DNA of 64,000 nucleotides, taken from the NCBI RefSeq assembly GCF_003610195.1, contig NZ_RAPO01000001.1, positions 620,001 through 684,000 of the forward strand, read 5' to 3'. The notes below the pieces were generated by a model that worked only from the letters and a program-made list of their open reading frames with translations, did no database searches and was not told where the DNA came from. A program made the translations under genes and the position numbers. This document shows, one piece after another, positions 52,114 through 60,511 of this stretch; the first letter of the stretch is position 1; each line of letters begins with the position of its first letter. The DNA is from Halopiger aswanensis. GTDB lineage: Archaea > Halobacteriota > Halobacteria > Halobacteriales > Natrialbaceae.

Positions 52114-52607
52114 CCTCGTAACTCCTCGTCGATGTCGGCCTGCGTGAAATCGAAGAATTCCTCGGTTTCGGGGAGTTCGACGTCGATCACCTGCAGGTTC
52201 GTCGGCCGGCCCTGGGAGTCGAAGGCCTTCCAATCGGTCCGGCGGTACGGCGCGCCGATGATGATGTGGACGCTACCGCGGCCGAAGGTCCCCAGGTCCG
52301 CGTCGCTCGGTCGGAGAACGCCGTTCGGGTGCGAGTGGACGCTGCCCAACGCCTTCACGTCGTTTGGAATCTGGTTCGTCTTGACGGTCGCGCTGACGCT
52401 GTTGGACTCGGTGCCCGGAATGACCAGGATGTCCGTGATAACGAGTCCGTCGCGGTCCAACCCCAACTGATCGGCTTCGGTCCCGCGCAGAAAGCCCATG
52501 TACTCGTCGGGGTGAGCCGCCTCCGAGGACTCGATGGCGAACTCGAGGGTCTCCTCGGCGATACCGAGGATCTCGTTCGAGCGAAACAGCGCGTCGAGCA
52601 GCCCCAT
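52110..52607 (-). CDS. JAMM/MPN+ metalloprotease (desampylase-like)
   Basis: 165 residues. Zinc isopeptidase fold: Glu near residue 23, then [17 protein letters not shown] with the His-x-His-x7-Ser-x2-Asp signature. Haloferax HvJAMM1 of this type removes ubiquitin-like SAMP modifiers; the same role is likely here. Coupled to ribL through an ATGA overlap. ATG at 52607 because [10 protein letters not shown] begins the fold. Confidence 0.88.
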   Translation of the reverse strand: MGLLDALFRSNEILGIAEETLEFAIESSEAAHPDEYMGFLRGTEADQLGLDRDGLVITDILVIPGTESNSVSATVKTNQIPNDVKALGSVHSHPNGVLRPSDADLGTFGRGSVHIIIGAPYRRTDWKAFDSQGRPTNLQVIDVELPETEEFFDFTQADIDEELRG

Positions 52608-52837
52608 GTCACCACGTCCGGGCTTGCGGTTGCTAAACGTTCCGATGCGCCGACTCCGCGCAGGTGTCCGACCTACGGATCGAGGAACGGTCGACTCCAG
52701 TCGCTCGAGTCGAACGAGTTGTGCGAGTCGAGCGAACGGGTAAACGGCGAGAAACGGGTTCGGAACGAAACTGCAGTCGAAAACGACGATACTCGAGAGC
52801 GGTACCGGATATCGGGTATCCGGGTATCGTCCCCGAA

Positions 52838-54253
52838 TTACCCGAACGGATACGGGATGATCGACGACACGACGAGCGTCGTAATCAGTCCCGAGACGGA
52901 GATGATCGTCGTCAGGACGGTCCAGGTCTTCAGCGTCTCCTCCTGCGTGAGGCCGCCGATTTCCTTGACCAGCCAGAAGCCGGAGTCGTTGTACCACGAG
53001 CAGATGTTCCCGCCGGCACCGATGACCATGACGAGGTACGCGGTGCTGACCGACAGCTGGCCGGTCAGCGGCGCCATGATCCCGGCCGCGGTGAGCATCG
53101 CGGCGGTTGCCGACCCCTGTGCGATGCGGACGATCGCGGCGATGAGCCAGGCGGTGATCAGCAGTCCGATACCGAACTCCTGGAGGATGCCCGCCAGGTA
53201 ATCGCCGATGCCGGAGGCGGCGAGCATCGCACCGAAGGCCCCACCGGCAGCCGTAATCGCGGCGATGTTACCACCGCTTTTCAGGGCCTCGGTCAGTTCC
53301 TCGCTCCACTCGCTCGAGGTCATCTCGTTGTGACTGTAGAGGACGTAGGCGGCGACGACGGCCGCGAGCATCAGCGCGACGTTCTTCTCGCCGATGAAGA
53401 CGACGATCGGCTCGATCGAACTGAGCGCCGGGATAACGTCCTGGAACGAGTCGACGACGGTGTAGGAACCGATGAGACCGACCGCGACCAGAATCGGCGA
53501 GAGCGACGCGAGCAGGCCGGGTAGGGAACTGGTCGGTCGGTCGGCGACCTCCTGCAGTTCCTCGGTGGTCGTCGCCATGGTGTCGCGCAGCGGAATGTCG
53601 AGTCGGGCGTTGATCCAGCGGCCGTAAACGAGGCCGGCGAGGACCACGGCCGGAATCGCCGTTATGAGGCCGATGAAGATCGTCACACCGAGGTCGCTGC
53701 CCACCTGGGCGGCGACGGCCAGCGGGCCGGGCGTCGGCGGCACGAAGACGTGTGCGGTCGCCGCACCGGCCCCGACGACGACGAGGAACAGCGTGTAGTC
53801 ACGTCCCACTCGAGCGCGCATCGACCGCGCGAGCGGCGCCATGAGGTAGAACACGCTGTCGAAGAAGACGGGAATCGCGAGCACGGAACTGCTGCCCAGC
53901 AGCGCGATGTCGGAGTTGTCCTTCCCGAGCAGGTTCTGGAACCCGCGGACGATGCGTTGGGCGGCGCCGCTTTCCAGCATCGATTTGCCGATGACGGCGG
54001 CGGCGAGGATCGGAATACCGATCCCGGTCATGTTGTCGCCGAACGCCCCCGCGACTTCCGTCGCGGCGTCGGCCGGTGCGAAGTCCGGTACGAACACGGC
54101 GTTGACGACACCGACGGTGAAGCCGGCGAGGATCAACCCGATAAATGCCGGAAAGTCGAGCCAGACGAGCAGTGCCACGACAACTAACAGTCCGATGAAG
54201 AACGTTAGCAGTGGGCTGTGTGAAAACTCAACACCCTGTAGTGGTATGAACAT
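52838..54253 (-). CDS. GntP-family gluconate:H+ symporter
   Basis: 471 residues with ~12-14 hydrophobic segments. GntP hallmarks: AFGDNMTGIGIPILAAAVIGKSMLE region near residue 85-110 (split into short helices), PPTPGPLAVAAQVG, and GAGGNICSWYNDSGFW near the C-terminus. Imports gluconate or related sugar acids. TATA-like AAAATATACC ~38 bp upstream on the minus strand. No sugar-acid enzyme lies beside it. Confidence 0.9.
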   Translation of the reverse strand: MFIPLQGVEFSHSPLLTFFIGLLVVVALLVWLDFPAFIGLILAGFTVGVVNAVFVPDFAPADAATEVAGAFGDNMTGIGIPILAAAVIGKSMLESGAAQRIVRGFQNLLGKDNSDIALLGSSSVLAIPVFFDSVFYLMAPLARSMRARVGRDYTLFLVVVGAGAATAHVFVPPTPGPLAVAAQVGSDLGVTIFIGLITAIPAVVLAGLVYGRWINARLDIPLRDTMATTTEELQEVADRPTSSLPGLLASLSPILVAVGLIGSYTVVDSFQDVIPALSSIEPIVVFIGEKNVALMLAAVVAAYVLYSHNEMTSSEWSEELTEALKSGGNIAAITAAGGAFGAMLAASGIGDYLAGILQEFGIGLLITAWLIAAIVRIAQGSATAAMLTAAGIMAPLTGQLSVSTAYLVMVIGAGGNICSWYNDSGFWLVKEIGGLTQEETLKTWTVLTTIISVSGLITTLVVSSIIPYPFG

Positions 54254-54360
54254 CGTTCACCAGATACGTTCTCAAAGAATAATTGGTATATTTTATGGAA
54301 TAGGTGCAACGATTTACGAATTTTCGTTATGTTTTTCGAATATCACTAACTAATACCCTC

Positions 54361-54369
54361 ATATATTTA
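54361..54369 (+). promoter_or_regulatory. TATA box of the universal stress protein gene
   Basis: ATATATTTA, ~30 bp upstream of ATG 54395. Confidence 0.55.
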
Positions 54370-54394
54370 CGTATTTACACTCACAGGGCCGGAC

Positions 54395-54841
54395 ATGGAC
54401 CGAGCACTTGTCGTCGCTGAACCGACGGAAGCGGCTACGGAACTCGCACAGATGGCCGGATCCCTCGCCGAAGCCGGCGATGCAACCGTCGTCCTGATTC
54501 ACGCGACGACGGACGAGGAGTACGCCGCGCGCAAGCAAGCGATGTCGTCGATCGCCAGTTCGGGCGGAACGTACACCACCGACGACGCACGCGAAGGCGC
54601 ACGGCAGTTCGCGCAGGATCTCGCAGAAGCGGAGCTGTCCGAGTTCGACATCGAGTACGAAACGGCCGGCTACGTCGGCGAGAAAGCCGACGCCATCCTC
54701 GAGGCCGCCGACGACCACGACTGCGACCACGTCTACCTCCCGGGTCGCGAGCGCTCGCCGACCGGCAAGGCGCTGTTCGGCGACGCGACCCAGCGGGTCC
54801 TGCTCGAGTTCGACGGTCCCGTCACGGTGCTGACGGAGTAA
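54395..54841 (+). CDS. Universal stress protein (UspA family)
   Basis: 148 residues. UspA fold with C-terminal DHVYLPGRERSPTGKALFGD, a variant of the G-x2-G-x9-G-S/T ATP-binding loop (here ending Gly-Asp), followed by VLLEFDGPVTVLTE. Divergent from the GntP gene; universal stress proteins often lie beside transporters and may regulate them. Single-domain and soluble. Confidence 0.87.
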   Translation: MDRALVVAEPTEAATELAQMAGSLAEAGDATVVLIHATTDEEYAARKQAMSSIASSGGTYTTDDAREGARQFAQDLAEAELSEFDIEYETAGYVGEKADAILEAADDHDCDHVYLPGRERSPTGKALFGDATQRVLLEFDGPVTVLTE

Positions 54842-54993
54842 TCGATCACGACGCCGGATCCCGGGCCCGGGCTCGGACTTGGATCCGGGACAGACACCGT
54901 TGGTATTCGCAGTCGATTGCACCGCCCCCTCGCGCCGTACCCTGCCCTTCTTGACAAGGGTTATACGCGGCCACCCCCAAACGACGTACCAAG

Positions 54994-56898
54994 ATGACAC
55001 GAGCGTCCGCCGGAGAACCCGGCGCGGACGACGGGGATTCCGTCGTCTACGATCTCGATGCAGATTGCACCGCAGACGATCTCGAGCAGGACCGAGCCTA
55101 TCTCGCCGAAATTAACGGTATCGTCGACTACGGCGTCTTCGTCGATCTCTCCGAATCCGTCTCCGGTCTCGTCCACGAATCCGTCCTCGAGGGCACGTTC
55201 GCCGTCGGCGACGAACTCGTCGTCGAACTCGAGAGCGTCCGCGACAACGGCGACATGGCCTTCGAGCCGGTCGACGTCGACGATTACACGGTCCGCGAGG
55301 TCTCCCACGACTACGCGCTGACCGGCACCGACCGGCTCGAGGCCAACGTCGGCGAACAGATCCACCTCGAAGGCGAGGTCGTCCAGGTCAAACAGACCGG
55401 CGGCCCGACCATCTTCCACGTCGCCGACGAGTACGGCGTCGTCCCCTGTGCCGCCTTCGAGGAGGCCGGCGTCCGCGCCTACCCCTCGGTCGAGGTCGGC
55501 GACGTCGTCCGCGTCACCGGCACCCCCGAACACCGCGAGGGCTCGGTACAGATCGAAGTCGACGGCCTCTCGAGACTCGAGGGCGACGACGCCGATGAGG
55601 CTCGCGAGCGCATCGAAACCGCGCTCGAGGGACGCGCCCAGCCCCACGAGGTCGAGCCCCTGATCGACTGGCCCGCCTTCGAGAAGCTCCGGCCCGACCT
55701 CGAGGAGGTCGCCAAGCGACTCCGCCGGACCGTTCTCGAGGGCCGCCCCATCCGCGTCCGCCACCACGCCGACGGCGACGGGATGTGTGCCGCGGTACCG
55801 GTCCAGATCGCCCTCGAGCGCTTTATCGCCGAGGTCCACGAGGACGAGGACGCGCCGCGCCACCTCATCAAGCGCCTACCCGCCAAGGCGCCGTTCTACG
55901 AGATGGAAGACGCCACGCGGGACCTCAACTTCGCGCTGGAAGACCGCGAGAAACACGGCCAGCAGCTCCCCCTCCTGCTGATGCTGGACAACGGCTCGAC
56001 GGCCGAGGACGTCCCGGCCTACGAGACGCTGGCCCACTACGACATCCCGATCGTCGCGATCGATCACCACCACCCCGACCCCGATGCGGTGGGCAACCTG
56101 CTCGACGCCCACGTCAACCCCTACCTCCACGACGAGGACTACCGAATCACGACGGGGATGCTCTGCGTCGAACTCGCGCGGATGATCTACCCCGACCTCA
56201 CGGAGGAACTGCGCCACGTCCCCGCCGTCGCCGGCCTCTCGGACCGCTCGAAGGCCGACGCGATGGAGGACTACCTCGCGCTGGCCGCCGAGGAAGGCTA
56301 CGACGAGGAGCGTCTACAGGACGTCAGCGAGGCGCTTGACTACGCCGCCTTCTGGCTGCGCTACAACTCCGGCGATCAGCTGATTCAGGACCTGCTCCAG
56401 ATCGATTCGGACGACGAGGACCGCCACCGCAAACTCGTGGACTTCTTCGCCGACCGCGCTCGCGAGGAGGTCGACGAACAGCTCGCGGCCGCGATGCCCC
56501 ACCTCGAGCACGAGGAACTGGACAACGGCGCCCACCTCTACCGAATCGACGTCGAGAACCACGCCCACCGCTTTACCTACCCCGCGCCGGGCAAGACGAC
56601 CGGCGAGATCCACGACCGCAAGATCGAGGAGACCGGCGACCCCGTGATCACCGTGGGCTACGGACCGGACTTCGCCGTCCTGCGCTCCGACGGCGTCCGC
56701 CTGGACATCCCGCAGATGGTCTCGGAACTCGAGGAGGAAGTCCCCGGCGGCGGCGTCTCCGGCGGCGGCCACCTCGTCGTCGGCTCGATCAAGTTCGTCA
56801 AGGGCAAGCGCGAGGAAGTCATCGAGGCGTTAGTCGAGAAGATGGAAGACGCCGAACTCGACGAGGCGCTCTCGAGCGCCGCGCCGATCGACGACTAA
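54994..56898 (+). CDS. S1/OB plus DHH-family phosphoesterase (RecJ-like)
   Basis: 634 residues. Residues ~35-95: S1 domain (INGIVDYGVFVDLSESVSGL); ~115-200: OB fold (GEQIHLEGEVVQVKQTGG); ~245 on: DHH nuclease domain with RHHADGDGMCAA and AIDHHHPD; C-terminal DHHA1-like glycine motif GGGVSGGGHLVVG. Acts on single-stranded nucleic acid or small nucleotides; archaeal relatives work in replication/repair (RecJ/GAN class). Exact substrate not deducible. Confidence 0.9.
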   Translation: MTRASAGEPGADDGDSVVYDLDADCTADDLEQDRAYLAEINGIVDYGVFVDLSESVSGLVHESVLEGTFAVGDELVVELESVRDNGDMAFEPVDVDDYTVREVSHDYALTGTDRLEANVGEQIHLEGEVVQVKQTGGPTIFHVADEYGVVPCAAFEEAGVRAYPSVEVGDVVRVTGTPEHREGSVQIEVDGLSRLEGDDADEARERIETALEGRAQPHEVEPLIDWPAFEKLRPDLEEVAKRLRRTVLEGRPIRVRHHADGDGMCAAVPVQIALERFIAEVHEDEDAPRHLIKRLPAKAPFYEMEDATRDLNFALEDREKHGQQLPLLLMLDNGSTAEDVPAYETLAHYDIPIVAIDHHHPDPDAVGNLLDAHVNPYLHDEDYRITTGMLCVELARMIYPDLTEELRHVPAVAGLSDRSKADAMEDYLALAAEEGYDEERLQDVSEALDYAAFWLRYNSGDQLIQDLLQIDSDDEDRHRKLVDFFADRAREEVDEQLAAAMPHLEHEELDNGAHLYRIDVENHAHRFTYPAPGKTTGEIHDRKIEETGDPVITVGYGPDFAVLRSDGVRLDIPQMVSELEEEVPGGGVSGGGHLVVGSIKFVKGKREEVIEALVEKMEDAELDEALSSAAPIDD

Positions 56899-57194
56899 GT
56901 GACGCACAGGTTTCGGTCGAGACTGTCCCCCGCCTTCGGCTCCGGATCCGTCTCGAGTCCCTCGAGTACGCCGACCGCGTCGTCTGCAGCCCGAAGGGTT
57001 ACGCGGCCCGACGATCAAGTCGCATCCCGAGTGCCACACTGTTCGGCCTCGAAGCGTGCACCTGACTGCGGCGGCGGCGACGACTACGACTGTGACCGAG
57101 GCCCCCCTTCCGACACCGGAGCCCCGCCGACAGCGCCGGCCCGTCCTGAAACCAACTCGCCGACACCGACTGCACTGCAGCATAGACGATTTCG
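56899..57194. other. Intergenic interval of 296 bp
   Basis: No supported gene. A 99-codon plus-strand frame covers it but has low-quality composition (Pro/Arg/Ser) and no family match. No obvious TATA box for the gene at 57195; only weak CATAGACG at 57181. Confidence 0.4.
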
Positions 57195-57671
57195 ATGATC
57201 GATCGCGACGACCCCACTGACCCGCCGGACGTGCTCCTCGTCGATCCCTCGAGCGACCGGATCGAGCGAACGAAACGCGCCTTCCGGACCGAACGGGACG
57301 ACCTCGCGCTGCACGTCGTTGACGACGACGCCGCATGTCTCGACTTCCTTCAACAGCGAGGCGAATACGAGGACGCCCCCACTCCGGGGCTCGTCGTCTA
57401 CCGAACCGAACCGTCGACCCTGCTAGACGGCGACTCGGTTCTCGAGACGATCGCCGCCGACGCGGATCTCGCGCGGATTCCGCTCGTCGTCTGTCTCCCA
57501 ACGGATTCGCCCGCGACCGCGGTCCGGCACGCCTACGACCAGCGGGCGAACGCGGTCGTCGAACAGCCGGCGGGCGAGGACGAAGCGGAATTCGTCGAGA
57601 CGATGCGGCTGCTCGTCCGGTTCTGGATCGCGGCCGCCCGCTTACCGCCCCAGTCGGGGCCGACCGAGTAA
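57195..57671 (+). CDS. Rcp1-like receiver domain without the phospho-acceptor Asp
   Basis: 158 residues, a lone receiver-like fold of the Rcp1/FrzS type (CLDFLQQRGEYEDAPTPGL ... RIPLVVCLPTD ... RANAVVEQP ... LVRFWIAAARLP). Where active receivers have Asp (I-L-L-D-L-x-x-P), it has Tyr ~69 in VVYRTEP; the conserved Lys before Pro is Gln ~123. It should not be phosphorylated in the normal way. Confidence 0.8.
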   Translation: MIDRDDPTDPPDVLLVDPSSDRIERTKRAFRTERDDLALHVVDDDAACLDFLQQRGEYEDAPTPGLVVYRTEPSTLLDGDSVLETIAADADLARIPLVVCLPTDSPATAVRHAYDQRANAVVEQPAGEDEAEFVETMRLLVRFWIAAARLPPQSGPTE

Positions 57672-57700
57672 GACACCGATTCTACTGCAGCGGAAGCCAG

Positions 57701-58024
57701 TTAGAACTGGTACCGCCGCTCGTCGTCCATCGTCGGATACTGATCGGCGCCGGTCATCTGGTCGAAGGTCATTCCTGAGAGGTACTCGTCGTACGTCACG
57801 TCGTAGGCCGACCGCAGGTGGAAATCGAGGTTCCCCGTCTCGACGGTCGACTGAAAGAGCATGTGGATCGCCCGGCGGACGAGTTCGTCCGTTTCCTCCG
57901 GATCGAGGGCGGTCTCGAGCAGCGCGAGTTCGTTTCGCGTCTCGCGGTCGAGGTCGATCGATAGTTCGTCGCCGAACTCCGAGTACGATGCCTGCACGTC
58001 CTCGTTGAGGTCGTCGAGGCTCAT
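57701..58024 (-). CDS. Conserved haloarchaeal hypothetical protein
   Basis: 107 residues, helical, acidic. Begins SLDDLNEDVQASYSEFGDEL and contains RAIHMLFQSTVETGNLDFHL. No Cys, membrane segment or catalytic motif. Looks like a broadly kept haloarchaeal protein, function unknown. Ends convergently 30 bp from the receiver-like gene. Confidence 0.75.
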   Translation of the reverse strand: MSLDDLNEDVQASYSEFGDELSIDLDRETRNELALLETALDPEETDELVRRAIHMLFQSTVETGNLDFHLRSAYDVTYDEYLSGMTFDQMTGADQYPTMDDERRYQF

Positions 58025-58111
58025 GCTCGGATGGAAGCGAGCGCACTGGTTAGGCCTTTCTTCTTTCGCGATCGCTCGAATCGATCGCTCGAGGGACGCG
58101 GTGCGCGCGGC

Positions 58112-58519
58112 TTACTGCGCCGCCAGCCACTCGAGGGCGTCGGCGTCCGACCCGAAGGTGCGGTACTCGAAGTCGGGATCGATCGCGTTCAACTGGTCTT
58201 CGATCTCCTCCATGTCCATGCTCGCGATCGCCGAATCGGCGTAGACGCCGGCCCCGTGGCGGACGCCCTGCTCGATCAGCGTCGGGATCCACGTTTCGGC
58301 GAGCCACCGCTTGTCCGCATCGTCGTGCGCGGAGATCGATTCGGTGTTGACGACGTACTGGTCGGCGCCTTCGGATGCGATGAAATCCGCCCACGTGCGG
58401 GCGATATCCCGGAGTTCCTCTCCCGAGACGAAGGTGTTGTACGTGAAAATCGGGACGTTCTGCTGCTCGTCCAGTTCGATCGTGTACTCGTCGGTGCGTT
58501 CGATGAGTTCCGTCGACAT
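58112..58519 (-). CDS. STAS/SpoIIAA-like small protein
   Basis: 135 residues with the alternating alpha/beta pattern of a SpoIIAA-like/STAS fold: YVVNTESISAHDDADKRWLA, a second helix (TLIEQGVRHGAGVYADS), and a C-terminal helix ending ADALEWLAAQ. Residue-level match to an anti-sigma antagonist Ser is not visible, so the name reflects fold only. Same strand as the 57701 gene, 87 bp upstream. Confidence 0.6.
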   Translation of the reverse strand: MSTELIERTDEYTIELDEQQNVPIFTYNTFVSGEELRDIARTWADFIASEGADQYVVNTESISAHDDADKRWLAETWIPTLIEQGVRHGAGVYADSAIASMDMEEIEDQLNAIDPDFEYRTFGSDADALEWLAAQ

Positions 58520-58632
58520 CCCTTGGACAGAGCGACGCAGTCCCTAAAACAGTTGTTGCCGATTTGATATCATTCGAAGTGGTTACTGACTGTACTGACT
58601 GCCTCCGAGACTGAACGGAAATCGGAGCGAAC

Positions 58633-59409
58633 TCAGGGACGCGCTTCGACGCCGAGCCGTCGATCCACCGCCGAACGGACGCGCTCGAGCACCGCCGGGT
58701 TGTCGCTGGGCCGGCCGACGCTGACGGCGTCGGCGCCGTAGTCGACGTACTCCCGGACGGTCTCGTCGTCGCGGACGCCGTTGTTAGCGATCACGAACAG
58801 GTCGGTCGCGTCGGCGACCTCGGCGATTACGGGTTCGGAGTCCATCGCGTCGACGTGAACGAACGCCGCACCGGCATCCTCGAGTTGCCCTGAGAGCGCC
58901 GCCAGGTCGACGTCCGGCACCTCGGCGCGGACCTTGACGCCGACGGTCGCGCCGGTGTCGGCTGCTGTTTCGACGTACCCGACGAGTCGGTCGGCGTCCT
59001 GCAGGAGGGTCTCGCCGCAGCCGACCGCGCACAGTTCGTCCTGCCGGCAGTGGGCGTTGATCTCGAGGACGGCGTCCCGGTCGCGACAGACCCGCGCCGC
59101 GTCGGCGATCGGCTCCCGGGTCGCGCTCCGGACGTTGAACCCGGGCTGGATCGGCACGCCCTCGAGGGCGGCGAGTTGACGGTCGATGAACTCGAGCGGA
59201 TCGGCGGGCAGGAACTCGTTCCGGTCGCGGGCGACGAGCTCGCGTGCGGCGGCTCTCGAGTCCTCGTCGAGGGCGATGCCGCCCAGGAAGGCGGCACCCG
59301 CGTAGTCGGCGCCGGCGCGAGCCCACTCGGCGTCGGCCTCGCCGCTCAGGCTGGCGAGCGCGAGCGGCGGGTCGAAGGTGAGTTCGGGTTCCGAGGGGAG
59401 TGTGGGCAT
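58633..59409 (-). CDS. TIM-barrel dihydrouridine synthase-like protein
   Basis: 258 residues. Flavin-type TIM barrel: INAHCRQDELCAVGCGE (equivalent of the N-x-N-x-GCP region of Dus enzymes), VGVKVRAEV, DLFVIANNGVRDDET, GADAVSVGRPS for FMN phosphate. Archaeal relatives are annotated as DHO dehydrogenase or Dus-like without proof. Lies 7 bp downstream of cofD on the same strand, so it shares an operon with the F420 gene. Confidence 0.78.
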   Translation of the reverse strand: MPTLPSEPELTFDPPLALASLSGEADAEWARAGADYAGAAFLGGIALDEDSRAAARELVARDRNEFLPADPLEFIDRQLAALEGVPIQPGFNVRSATREPIADAARVCRDRDAVLEINAHCRQDELCAVGCGETLLQDADRLVGYVETAADTGATVGVKVRAEVPDVDLAALSGQLEDAGAAFVHVDAMDSEPVIAEVADATDLFVIANNGVRDDETVREYVDYGADAVSVGRPSDNPAVLERVRSAVDRRLGVEARP

Positions 59410-59416
59410 ACTGGTG

Positions 59417-60409
59417 CTAGCTAACGATTTCGATCGCCTGTTCGATCGCTCGGGTGACGCGCTTCGCGTCCGCGGGCGAGTCGATCTCGATATCCGTCTG
59501 GATCGTCGGCCGGTCGAACTCGACGTCGTCACCCTCGTCGACGATGTAGGCGTCGGCGAACGGATACGCGGTCGCCAGCCCGTCGGTGCTCGGTTCGGCG
59601 TTGACCGCCTCCATGAGGTCTTCGGCTGGCCCGGAGAAGGCCTCGTCGCCGAGGAACGGCGACACCGCGACGACCGTCGTCTGAGCGAGCGTGTCCGCGA
59701 CGCCCGGCAGCGCGAGCATCGGCCCGATGCTCGTCACCGGATTCGACGGCCCGATGACGACCGTGTCCTGGAGCGCCTCGAGGACGCCGGGCGCGGGTTC
59801 GGCGGTCGAGGAGCCGCGGAACTCGACGTTCTCGACGTCGGGCTCGCCGCGGTGGCCGACCCAGTACTCCTGGAAGTGCATCATCCCCTCGTCGGTGTGG
59901 ACGAGGCTGGCGACGGGGTCGTCGCTCATCGGGAGGAGATCGACCGAGAGATCGAAGGCGTCGGCGAGGCGCTGGGTGGCCTCGCTCAGCGTGTAGCCCT
60001 GATCGAGAAGACTCGTGCGCGTGATGTGGACGGCCCGGTCGCGGTCGCCGATCGTCATGAACTCGGCGACGCCGGAAAAGCGCCGCCAGTTGGCGAGGTC
60101 CCGCCCCGTCGTCTGTTGCTCCTCGGAGAGGTACTGCGGCCCCTCGGGGAGGTCCGCGGCGTCGGCGATATCCATCAGCGCCGCGTTCGTCCGGTGCGTG
60201 TCGCCCTCGATCCCCCACCACGTCTCCCGATCGAGGACGCCCCCGCCCTGAAAGAGCAGCGTGTCGACGTCCGGCGACACGAACAGCCCGCCGATCTCGA
60301 TGTCGTCGCCCGTATTGGCGACGATCGTCGTCTCCTCCGGCGAAAATACGGCCCCAGCGCCGTCTAACAACTTCGGCGTCCCGGTGCCCCCGGAGAGGAA
60401 GGTTACCAT
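59417..60409 (-). CDS. cofD: 2-phospho-L-lactate (or PEP) transferase CofD
   Basis: 330 residues. Attaches the phospholactyl/enolpyruvyl group to Fo in coenzyme F420 synthesis. [14 protein letters not shown] and [20 protein letters not shown] are the family signatures; [16 protein letters not shown] is the substrate loop. ATG 60409 chosen over TTG 60415. A TATA-like sequence (ATTAAGTA, minus strand ~60434-60441) lies ~28 bp upstream. Confidence 0.94.
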   Translation of the reverse strand: MVTFLSGGTGTPKLLDGAGAVFSPEETTIVANTGDDIEIGGLFVSPDVDTLLFQGGGVLDRETWWGIEGDTHRTNAALMDIADAADLPEGPQYLSEEQQTTGRDLANWRRFSGVAEFMTIGDRDRAVHITRTSLLDQGYTLSEATQRLADAFDLSVDLLPMSDDPVASLVHTDEGMMHFQEYWVGHRGEPDVENVEFRGSSTAEPAPGVLEALQDTVVIGPSNPVTSIGPMLALPGVADTLAQTTVVAVSPFLGDEAFSGPAEDLMEAVNAEPSTDGLATAYPFADAYIVDEGDDVEFDRPTIQTDIEIDSPADAKRVTRAIEQAIEIVS

Positions 60410-60511
60410 ACGCAATACTCTCGAGCGTGGCTACTTAATCGCTTTTGGCTGTTCGGCGGCGAACGGTCGTGGGGCGTGAGTTCCCGCACGGGCCCGAGCC
60501 GGCGGCCCGCT

